A DNA stretch of 10,566 nt from Sulfurovum sp. (GTDB lineage: Bacteria; Campylobacterota; Campylobacteria; Campylobacterales; Sulfurovaceae). A program made the position numbers and the translations under genes. The stretch is from NCBI GenBank assembly GCA_030626265.1, contig DAOUPF010000018.1, positions 1 through 10,566 on the forward strand. Reading direction: 5' to 3'. Below are positions 1 to 5,578 of the stretch, piece by piece. The notes under the pieces were generated by a model. It ran no database searches. It was given only the letters and a program-made list of their open reading frames with translations, and had not been told where the DNA came from. The stretch's first letter is position 1; every line of letters starts with the position of its first letter.

Positions 1-263
1 TGCAATATAAGCTTAAATAAGTTTTTGATAGTATCAGCATTAAAAGCAGAAAAAGACTCTGCACAGTCCCCACCTTGGATGATAAATGATTCACCACGCC
101 CAGCACTAGCTAGATCTTTTTTGAGGTTTCTAGCCTCTCCAGCAAATATCAGAGGAGGATATCCACTAAGCTCTGTTTCTATATTTTTTAGTTCATCTTG
201 ATTTGGGTATGTTGGTTGTTGCTTTATCGGGAATGCTCTCCAACTATTGGGACTCCAGTTCAT
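1..263 (-). CDS. Class II DAHP synthase (3-deoxy-7-phosphoheptulonate synthase), N-terminal part
   Basis: This enzyme condenses phosphoenolpyruvate with erythrose 4-phosphate, the first step of the shikimate pathway to aromatic amino acids, in the cytoplasm. Only the first 87 codons are present; the rest lies beyond the left edge. Family hallmarks are visible: WSPNSWR (residues 3-9), PIKQQPTYP (12-20), PPLIFAGEARNLK (36-48) and QGGDCAESF (63-71). In the class II family the Cys of GGDCAE, here Cys67, is a metal ligand. The class I (AroF/G/H of E. coli) motifs are absent. The start is an ATG preceded by AAGGA (273-277) with a 9-nt spacer, and a TATAAT box lies 30 nt upstream, so it probably has its own promoter. 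Several aro symbols are used for this family, so none is assigned. Confidence 0.93.
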   Translation of the reverse strand, partial: MNWSPNSWRAFPIKQQPTYPNQDELKNIETELSGYPPLIFAGEARNLKKDLASAGRGESFIIQGGDCAESFSAFNADTIKNLFKLIL

Positions 264-272
264 TGTTTGTTA

Positions 273-299
273 TCCTTATTTATAAATTGCTTGATTATA
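273..299 (-). promoter_or_regulatory. Promoter -10 box and ribosome binding site of the DAHP synthase gene
   Basis: Read on the minus strand, a perfect TATAAT lies at 294-299. It is followed by a short leader and AAGGA at 273-277, 9 nt before the ATG. The -35 position (about 317-322, TAGTAA) is a poor match, and the upstream DNA is A/T-rich. This is typical of sigma-70 promoters in Campylobacterota, which rely mainly on the -10 box. No attenuator or T-box-like leader is visible in the short leader. Confidence 0.6.
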
Positions 300-412
300 T
301 CCTAAAAATAATGAAATTACTATGAGATATACTATCTACACTACGCTATAACGGCATCTTGTAATTTTTATGTAACAATAGATCATCTTTTTCAAAATTT
401 AATGGTAATTTA

Positions 413-446
413 AGTTATTCACATTGTGAATAGGCTGTGAATAACT
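413..446. repeat. Inverted repeat with three DnaA-box-like 9-mers
   Basis: AGTTATTCACA (413-423) and its exact reverse complement (436-446) form an 11-bp perfect inverted repeat. The 12-nt spacer holds a third, minus-strand copy. Counted as 9-mers there are TTATTCACA on plus (415-423), CTATTCACA on minus (425-433) and TTATTCACA on minus (436-444). The core TTCAC matches what is known of DnaA boxes in Campylobacterota. An A/T-rich stretch follows (448-460). The cluster lies between the cmoA stop and the DAHP synthase promoter. It could be a DnaA-binding cluster, a site for another regulator, or a hairpin at the end of the cmoA transcript. There is no T-run next to it, so a classical terminator is unlikely. 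Confidence 0.6.
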
Positions 447-493
447 CATATTAAATAATGCAACCCGTGTTTAAGGGGCATAGTCCAATATGG

Positions 494-1201
494 TCACTTT
501 CTCGCTACAAATGTCACGAAGTTAGCCCATTGAAAAACTGTATTTACCCGTTTGAAGCCAGCACGCATACAGATGTCCATATTCTCTTTTATTGTAAAAG
601 GAATAAGTATATTTTCTAACGCTTCTCGTTTTTGTGCTATCTCATATTCACTATAGCCTTGTTGCTTTTTATACTCATAATATATATCTATCATTTGCTT
701 ATCTAACTGCTTGTCTTCAAACACTACTTTCTCTGAAAATATAAATAGTCCATCATCATTCATACCATCATATATACTCTGCACAAGCCCTGTACGTTGC
801 ATCGGACGGATAAATTGAAGAGTATAGTTTGCTACTACAATATCCTCATCTCCATAGTTATAGGTCAACATATCAGCAAGTTCTAACTCTATCTCTGCAC
901 CAAATGCCTGAGCCTTCTGCTCTGCCCTATCTAACATAGCCTGAGAGTTATCTAGCCCTTTTAGCTGCATCTTGCTATCCATGCCACTATGCAAATCCAA
1001 CAGAAACTTTGCTGTAGATGAACCAAGGTCAAGTACCTTTTTACCATCTCTCTGCTCTGCTAATATGAGTGAAATTATCAATCTACGCACCTCATCATAA
1101 AAAGGCACAGAACGACTAAGCATATCATCAAAAACAGAAGCCACAGCCTCATCAAACTCAAACATCTTTTCTATCGGTTTTTCAAAAACTTTATCTTTCA
1201 T
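494..1201 (-). CDS. cmoA: CmoA, carboxy-S-adenosyl-L-methionine synthase (tRNA cmo5U34 modification)
   Basis: CmoA converts SAM and prephenate into carboxy-SAM, which CmoB uses to make 5-oxyacetyl-uridine at tRNA wobble position 34. The 235-residue protein aligns along its whole length with my recollection of E. coli CmoA (247 aa). Matching segments are [18 protein letters not shown] (16-33), the SAM-binding LDLGSSTA (57-64), LDNSQAML (83-90), NYTLQF (125-130), FSEKVVFED (155-163) and [16 protein letters not shown] (182-197). Arg192 corresponds to E. coli Arg199, which contacts the carboxylate of the product. The ATG overlaps the endonuclease stop as ATGA (1198-1201), with a GGGGAG just upstream as ribosome binding site. 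In Campylobacter a cmoA-like gene follows ribF directly, as far as I recall; here a restriction-modification cassette and a hydrolase gene separate them. The partner cmoB is not in view. Confidence 0.93.
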   Translation of the reverse strand: MKDKVFEKPIEKMFEFDEAVASVFDDMLSRSVPFYDEVRRLIISLILAEQRDGKKVLDLGSSTAKFLLDLHSGMDSKMQLKGLDNSQAMLDRAEQKAQAFGAEIELELADMLTYNYGDEDIVVANYTLQFIRPMQRTGLVQSIYDGMNDDGLFIFSEKVVFEDKQLDKQMIDIYYEYKKQQGYSEYEIAQKREALENILIPFTIKENMDICMRAGFKRVNTVFQWANFVTFVARK

Positions 1202-1941
1202 ATTTCAAACTCCCCAAACCCTTCATATTTACTAAATGAAAGCATATATAGACTTTTCAAAAGATTAGGAGAGATTTCACTTAGTTCTTCAAAAACAGTA
1301 TTTTCTATAGTTTCCACTTCTATAGAACAAATCACATCATCCAACACTTTAGGTAATACTTGACAAAGTTCTTTAAATGAGTTACTTCTACCTGTAACTA
1401 TCTCATAAAATTTATCTATAGATACTCTACGAATATACTCATGTTCACGAGACACTCCATCAAGACTAATTTTCCAAGCGCTATTCTGACTATTTTTTGC
1501 AATTACTTCAACTAGCATACACCTACACTCAGAACTATCTAAAAGCTTACCTTGCATTTTTATATATATCTTTTGTGCTGAAGAGGAGTTCATTGTATTA
1601 TGCTTATTTTTCATCTCTACATATATTTTTTCTCTTTCATTAATAAGATCAAATCCTTGTTCAGGAACCTCCCAATCACTATCTACAAATTTAAAGATGT
1701 TTTGATGAAAGTACCCAATATGATTTGTGTTTGATTTATCCATCTGACGGATAATTTCTGATTCTATAGTCTCTTGCAGTGTTTTACCGTATACTTTACT
1801 ATCAAAAGCAAGCTTTATCGGATCTATAAAATTTTTATTGAATTTTTTTAAATCTATTTTAAAACGATACTTCTCTACTGTATTTTTCACATGATTAAAT
1901 AAATCTTCATCAGAGATAAATCTAAGATTATATCTTGACAT
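1198..1941 (-). CDS. Type II restriction endonuclease, Eco47II family (likely GGNCC)
   Basis: The 247-residue protein resembles the Eco47II/Sau96I-type endonucleases, which cut GGNCC. It shares an N-terminal [10 protein letters not shown] segment, a [10 protein letters not shown] segment, [10 protein letters not shown] and the core [20 protein letters not shown]. That core has the PD-(D/E)XK layout: Asp100, Glu111 and Lys113, numbered from an alternative upstream TTG, or two less from the ATG used here. I chose the ATG at 1941 because GAGGAGG (1948-1954) lies 6 nt upstream; the TTG at 1947 would directly abut that site. The gene overlaps the methyltransferase by 14 nt and cmoA by 4 nt. Sampled stretches are very A/T-rich (about 18-28% G+C in most) compared with roughly 35-42% in its neighbours, which suggests horizontal origin. 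No frameshift or missing catalytic residue is seen, so it is probably active. The GGNCC specificity is inferred from the family. Confidence 0.88.
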   Translation of the reverse strand: MSRYNLRFISDEDLFNHVKNTVEKYRFKIDLKKFNKNFIDPIKLAFDSKVYGKTLQETIESEIIRQMDKSNTNHIGYFHQNIFKFVDSDWEVPEQGFDLINEREKIYVEMKNKHNTMNSSSAQKIYIKMQGKLLDSSECRCMLVEVIAKNSQNSAWKISLDGVSREHEYIRRVSIDKFYEIVTGRSNSFKELCQVLPKVLDDVICSIEVETIENTVFEELSEISPNLLKSLYMLSFSKYEGFGEFEI

Positions 1942-3169
1942 TATCAACCTCCTCTATATCATTTAATACATCTACCAATGACACACCTAATGCATATGCT
2001 AGATTAACTGGTACTGCATTGCCTATCTGCTTATACTGCTGAGTCATAGAACCTTCAAACTCCCACTCATCTGGAAAAGTCTGTATGCGTGCATACTCTC
2101 GCACCTGAAAAGGTCGTGTCTCATCAGGGTGACATCGCTCAGTCTGTTTTTGGGCTGGAGAACAAGTTAGAGTCAATGATGGCTCATCCCAACTGATACG
2201 GCGAGCTATCCCTGTCTTGCCTCCACCTAGATAAAAACTCTTCATCATATACTCTTTTTGAAGGTCTAAAGGCAAATCTCTCCAATATCCACCAGGAGGC
2301 ACTAAATCTAAAACTCTCCTTTTCTTTTCTGGATACTCTTGTCCATGTGATACTTCAACATCTGTTTCAAATAAGTTACTTTTCTTGAGTGCATCTTTGA
2401 GTGTATATATATTGCTGTTTCCTTTGGGCCACTTAAAAGTAACATCTGAAGCATACTCTTTTTTAATACCTATAATAAAAAGTCTCTCTCTTTTTTGTGG
2501 TACATTATAATGAACTGCTTTTAGCACTCTTGGCTCTAAGACATCATAGCCCATAGACTCAAAAACATCAATCATCGTCTGCAATGTACGACCTTTATCA
2601 TGACTAAATAGACCTTTAACATTTTCTGCTAAAAAAACCTTTGGTTGTGACTCTTTAAGAGCTCTTGCAAACTCATAAAAAAGCGTACCTCTAGTATCTT
2701 CCATTCCCATTTTTCTACCTGCATAAGAGAATGATTGACAAGGAAACCCTCCTGTTATGAGATCTATTTTATCCCTGTATGGTTTAAAGTCTATTTTAGA
2801 TACATCTCCATGGATAACTTTCCATTCAGGACGATTTTTTTTCAAAGTTTGAGTAGCATAACGATCAAAATCATTGAGTAAACAGTGATTAATACCTGCT
2901 CTCTCCATACCTAATGCCATACCACCAGCTCCAGCAAAAAGTTCTATACTTGTGTATACTCTTGTAGATGTAGAAGTATTTTTCTTTCCATAAGTTATAT
3001 ATAAATTAGATACATCAAATGGCTCTAACTGCTCAGGATAATAATATCTGTAATTGTTATCTGGATTACGATTGGCTTTTAGCTTTCCATCTCTATCCCA
3101 CCTTCTAAGTGTTTCTGTAGAGACAGACAATATTTTTGATGCTTCTATAATAGAATAGGTCTCACCCAT
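1928..3169 (-). CDS. DNA (cytosine-5) methyltransferase with N-terminal MerR-type HTH, partner of the Eco47II-type endonuclease
   Basis: This enzyme methylates cytosine in the recognition site and protects host DNA from the downstream endonuclease. The 413 residues hold a MerR/excisionase-like helix-turn-helix (about 4-50: IIEASKILSVSTETLRRWDR, then RYYYPEQL). The ordered C5-methyltransferase motifs follow: I ELFAGAGGMALG (76-87), IV GGFPCQSFS with catalytic Cys144, VI ENV (182-184), VIII QKRERLFIIG (225-234), a target-recognition region (about 235-320), IX RRISWDEPSLTLTCSP (323-338) and X QIGNAVPVNLA (381-391). The motif IX-X segment resembles enzymes for GGNCC/GGWCC sites. The ATG follows AAAGGG and a TATAAT box 29 nt upstream. 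The HTH fusion suggests autoregulation, as known for other methyltransferases with HTH domains such as M.EcoRII and M.SsoII, though those HTHs are of another type. Size and motifs are complete. Confidence 0.93.
   Translation of the reverse strand: MGETYSIIEASKILSVSTETLRRWDRDGKLKANRNPDNNYRYYYPEQLEPFDVSNLYITYGKKNTSTSTRVYTSIELFAGAGGMALGMERAGINHCLLNDFDRYATQTLKKNRPEWKVIHGDVSKIDFKPYRDKIDLITGGFPCQSFSYAGRKMGMEDTRGTLFYEFARALKESQPKVFLAENVKGLFSHDKGRTLQTMIDVFESMGYDVLEPRVLKAVHYNVPQKRERLFIIGIKKEYASDVTFKWPKGNSNIYTLKDALKKSNLFETDVEVSHGQEYPEKKRRVLDLVPPGGYWRDLPLDLQKEYMMKSFYLGGGKTGIARRISWDEPSLTLTCSPAQKQTERCHPDETRPFQVREYARIQTFPDEWEFEGSMTQQYKQIGNAVPVNLAYALGVSLVDVLNDIEEVDNVKI
1948..1954 (-). promoter_or_regulatory. 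Ribosome binding site of the endonuclease, inside the methyltransferase gene
   Basis: GAGGAGG on the minus strand lies within the last codons of the methyltransferase, 6 nt before the ATG at 1941. It is among the strongest ribosome binding sites in the window and decides the start. The endonuclease can therefore be translated efficiently from the shared mRNA, always after the methyltransferase. Confidence 0.75.
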
Positions 3170-3178
3170 CTCTGCCCT

Positions 3179-3239
3179 TTTGACTAATATTTACAACATT
3201 ATACATGGTTACTATTTAAAAAGCTAAAAATATGTCAAA
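3179..3239. repeat. Inverted repeat bracketing the methyltransferase promoter
   Basis: The left arm is TTTGAC-TA-ATATTT (3179-3192) and the right arm is AAATAT-GTCAAA (3228-3239). They are inverted copies apart from a 2-nt insertion, and they sit on either side of the TATAAT box at 3198-3203. MerR-family proteins bind inverted sites around promoters, and the methyltransferase has such a domain, so this could be its operator. The arms are short and A/T-rich, so chance is a real alternative. Confidence 0.3.
3198..3203 (-). promoter_or_regulatory. Promoter -10 box of the restriction-modification operon
   Basis: A perfect TATAAT on the minus strand ends 28 nt before the methyltransferase ATG. 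T-rich DNA lies upstream (about 3212-3232), as usual for promoters in this group. A TTGACA exists further up (3234-3239) but is about 29 nt from the -10 box, too far to serve as its -35. No terminator hairpin is visible between the end of the hydrolase gene (3261) and this promoter, so read-through from the upstream operon is also possible. Confidence 0.6.
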
Positions 3240-3260
3240 TTGTCATGGAATTTGCAAAAT

Positions 3261-4013
3261 CTACCTAAAAAACTCTCTCAAAACCTCAGTATACTCTACT
3301 GTATATGCTATGTTGTTGTGTTCAGTTGCGTTTATGGTTACTGCTTTTACCTGTGATGGAGGAAATGCCTCTACTAGTCTTCGTGCATGTTTTAGAGGCA
3401 CTACGGTATCATCAGAGGCTATGAGGACTATAGTTTCTGCTTTTATGTCAGGTACTCGTCCTATAGAGTCATATTTGTCTTTAGATAGTATCGACATGGG
3501 GTATAGAGGGAATCTACCCTGTGCTACGCTCTGGATACTATCAAATGGTGTTATAAGTGCTAGTTTGTCTACAGTTCTATGGGATGCAATAAAGGATGCC
3601 ACTCCCGTACCTAGGCTTCTACCAAATAAGCTCACCAAAGCATGCTCTTTGCTAATCTCATCAAATATATGTAGTGCATCACTAAATATACCTCTCTGAG
3701 TCGGCTCTCCACTACTCTGACCATAACCTCTATAGTCTACCATGTATGTAGTGTACTCTGATAGCTCTCTCTCAAATACATCAGCCCCAGAAGCCACAAT
3801 CTCTCCATTGCCACCAAAATATAGTAAAGCCTTATCTTTTCCAGGATTTACAACAATGACACTGATAGACTCACCATCATTTTGGAAAACTTTTCTTTCA
3901 TATACATGCTCTACTGCTTCTGATGGAAAATACAAAAAACTTCTCTGGTTTATATATAGATAAGTACCTATAACTACATATAGTAACACGGCTATTATAA
4001 GTATATTTATCAT
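3261..4013 (-). CDS. Membrane-anchored alpha/beta hydrolase (YfhR/Bem46-like)
   Basis: This is a predicted serine hydrolase of unknown substrate. An N-terminal membrane segment (roughly the first 20 residues, hydrophobic ILIIAVLLYVVIGTYLYI) is followed by the hydrolase domain. That domain holds the oxyanion-region GGNGE, DYRGYGQSSGEPTQ, the nucleophile elbow GRSLG, DDTVVP and EHNNI. The likely triad is Ser137, Asp206 and His236, counted from a GTG 12 nt upstream of the start used here (four less from this ATG). I chose the ATG at 4013 because AAGGTGAG lies 7 nt upstream; the GTG at 4025 overlaps that site. The protein is then 250 aa, and the gene begins 13 nt after the ribF stop, so the two are co-transcribed. 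The domain probably faces the periplasm, or is held at the inner face; the sequence does not decide. It matches YfhR/ABHD17-type proteins in motif spacing. Confidence 0.85.
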   Translation of the reverse strand: MINILIIAVLLYVVIGTYLYINQRSFLYFPSEAVEHVYERKVFQNDGESISVIVVNPGKDKALLYFGGNGEIVASGADVFERELSEYTTYMVDYRGYGQSSGEPTQRGIFSDALHIFDEISKEHALVSLFGRSLGTGVASFIASHRTVDKLALITPFDSIQSVAQGRFPLYPMSILSKDKYDSIGRVPDIKAETIVLIASDDTVVPLKHARRLVEAFPPSQVKAVTINATEHNNIAYTVEYTEVLREFFR

Positions 4014-4026
4014 GACTTTTCTCACC

Positions 4027-4833
4027 TTATTTTAGTTGCTCTTTTGCTACAAAGATATCTTTTTTTATCTGTAGTTTTAAACTCTCTAGAGTATCAAACT
4101 TCTTATTTGCTCTGATAAACTCAACAAACTCTATCCAGACTATACCACTGACCTCAGCTATCTCACAATCTAGTATATGTGTCTCCACAGCAAAGGAGCC
4201 ATCAGTAGTCACTCTATGACCCAAGAAGCTTACACTCTGATACCATACATCATCAACCTTGGTTCTTGTAGCATAGACACCCTCTAGTGGTAACTGATAA
4301 TCCTCTACTGATAAATTGATAGTAGGTACTAGCTCTTTTTTGCCTAGACCTTGACCCTGTATGACCTTGCCATCTATACGGTGAGCTCTGCCTAGTAGCT
4401 TGCTAGCTACAGATACCTTGCCCTCTCTTAGATATGCTTTGATAGTACGAGAGTGTACAGGAATACTATCACTACATACCTCCTCTACTACTATCACCTC
4501 TTTGTGAAAAAGTTCTCGTAACCCCTCTGCATCACCTGCTTTGTCTCTACCAAAAGCAAAATCATAACCTACTACTATAGTCTCAAGTGAGGGGAAGTCT
4601 CTGTTTAACTTCTCTACAAACTCTTTTGGTGTGAGTGATTTGACCTTATCAAAATGGTAAAAACAGCATATCTTGTCAGTATAAAGCGAACGCTTGAAGC
4701 CAGGAGTTAGATAGCCCCCATTTCTCTCTATGATTACTATGGCATCTACTCTATCTATGAGTGATTGATGTGCGATATGTATGCCATCAAATGAACCTAT
4801 GGCTATGGATTTTATTATTGTTTTATCATTCAA
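4027..4833 (-). CDS. ribF: RibF, bifunctional riboflavin kinase / FAD synthetase
   Basis: RibF phosphorylates riboflavin to FMN and adenylylates FMN to FAD in the cytoplasm. The N-terminal nucleotidyltransferase domain shows GSFDGIHIAHQSLI (13-26), VVGYDFAFGRDKAGD (87-101) and SRTIKAYLREG (128-138). The C-terminal kinase domain shows GRAHRIDGKVIQGQGLG (148-164), VPTINL (169-174), LPLEGVYATR (181-190) and the probable catalytic Glu217 in ETHILD. At 268 aa it is shorter than E. coli RibF (313 aa), as is usual in this group. The start is uncertain. The only plausible codon before the first motif is a TTG at 4833, without a clear ribosome binding site, and it lies at the edge of a 14-bp direct repeat. 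The gene follows tlyA by 31 nt and precedes the hydrolase. Confidence 0.93.
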   Translation of the reverse strand: MNDKTIIKSIAIGSFDGIHIAHQSLIDRVDAIVIIERNGGYLTPGFKRSLYTDKICCFYHFDKVKSLTPKEFVEKLNRDFPSLETIVVGYDFAFGRDKAGDAEGLRELFHKEVIVVEEVCSDSIPVHSRTIKAYLREGKVSVASKLLGRAHRIDGKVIQGQGLGKKELVPTINLSVEDYQLPLEGVYATRTKVDDVWYQSVSFLGHRVTTDGSFAVETHILDCEIAEVSGIVWIEFVEFIRANKKFDTLESLKLQIKKDIFVAKEQLK

Positions 4834-4866
4834 TTTATAATTTCTACTTTCTAATTTATAATTTCT
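4832..4866. repeat. 14-bp direct repeat between tlyA and ribF
   Basis: On the plus strand AATTTATAATTTCT occurs at 4832-4845 and again, identically, at 4853-4866, separated by ACTTTCT, so the period is 21 bp. The repeat fills the whole tlyA-ribF gap, touches the tlyA stop codon and supplies the first two bases of the likely TTG start of ribF. It may be a short insertion or a slippage product. It leaves ribF without a recognisable ribosome binding site. Confidence 0.75.
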
Positions 4867-5578
4867 AATTCTTCACAAAGTGAAAAAAGTACTCTTTATT
4901 TCCTTCTTTACCTGTCACTTGTGAGAGAGCTTGATGTTTTAAACTCCAATTCAACCTATCTGTACTCTCTTGAAACTCTACTTTTTTCATAGCTATAAGC
5001 TCTTCATCTACTACTACGCCCCTACTATCTCTCTTGGCTATACGTCCTACTTCATACTGTGGCTTATATAGTATGACTATATCAGTGCCGATACGTGAGA
5101 GTCTATCTATCTCTTCTATGATCTGCAAAATAGATATGAATGATACATCACAAGTAATCAAAGTAAATTTTTTATCACTCTGGAACTCTCTGATATCAAT
5201 CTCTTCATATAAAGATAATCTATCATCACTCTGAAGAGAACTGTGTAACTGATCTCTGCCAACATCCACACAATCAATAGACCTCGCTCCACCCTCTAGT
5301 ACTATCTGAGCAAAGCCACCAGTACTAGAGCCTATATCCAAGGCTATTTTATCACTAAAGTTCACAGGGTACTCTACTAAAAAATTCTCTAGCTTCTTAG
5401 CAGCACGACTCACATAAAACTTCTCACTCTCCACCTCTATAGACATACTCTCATCTATCTTTAGTGATGGTTTTGGAGTTTTACCATCTACTTTAACATG
5501 ACCAGATTTGATAGCTTCTAGTGCACGGTTACGACTCTCGTAGTAACCTTTTTCGACTAAGTATTTATCTAATCTCAT
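4865..5578 (-). CDS. tlyA: TlyA, rRNA (cytidine-2'-O)-methyltransferase, short type
   Basis: TlyA 2'-O-methylates cytidine in rRNA. The short form (TlyA-I, as in Campylobacter) is reported to act on 23S C1920 only, while the long mycobacterial form also acts on 16S C1409. The 237 residues start with an S4 RNA-binding domain (1-60: MRLDKYLVEKGYYESRNRAL), then VSRAAKKLENFL (56-67) and an FtsJ-like domain with LDIGSSTGGF (80-89), CDVSFIS (143-149), YKPQYE (171-176) and NKEYFFHF (227-234). The expected Lys-Asp-Lys-Glu set is probably Lys61 or Lys62, Asp144, Lys172 and Glu229. Most relatives have SRGG where this has SRAA. The ATG overlaps the preceding stop as ATGA (5575-5578), with GGAG 8 nt upstream. 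The old haemolysin label reflects early literature and is not supported by the sequence. Confidence 0.93.
   Translation of the reverse strand: MRLDKYLVEKGYYESRNRALEAIKSGHVKVDGKTPKPSLKIDESMSIEVESEKFYVSRAAKKLENFLVEYPVNFSDKIALDIGSSTGGFAQIVLEGGARSIDCVDVGRDQLHSSLQSDDRLSLYEEIDIREFQSDKKFTLITCDVSFISILQIIEEIDRLSRIGTDIVILYKPQYEVGRIAKRDSRGVVVDEELIAMKKVEFQESTDRLNWSLKHQALSQVTGKEGNKEYFFHFVKN

Noticed and set aside
413..446. Rho-independent terminator after cmoA
   Set aside because: The hairpin is A/T-rich, its loop contains another repeat copy and no T-run follows on either strand.
264..493. Possible replication origin
   Set aside because: Three DnaA-like boxes alone are not enough. dnaA, dnaN, gyrB and other usual origin neighbours are absent, and no extended series of boxes or clear unwinding element is seen. 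It is kept only as a finding to test.
3232..3699. A 155-codon open frame on the plus strand opposite the alpha/beta hydrolase gene
   Set aside because: It lies inside the hydrolase gene, which has a full catalytic-motif set and a good ribosome binding site. The plus-strand translation is Ser/Leu-rich with no recognisable domain and no ribosome binding site.
494..4025. Transposon or integrative element carrying the restriction-modification genes
   Set aside because: No transposase or integrase gene, no tRNA gene and no flanking direct or terminal inverted repeats were found around the cassette.
4865..5578. Haemolysin function for TlyA
   Set aside because: The protein has the S4 plus FtsJ-type methyltransferase layout, with no signal peptide or pore-forming features. 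The name comes from early phenotype work.
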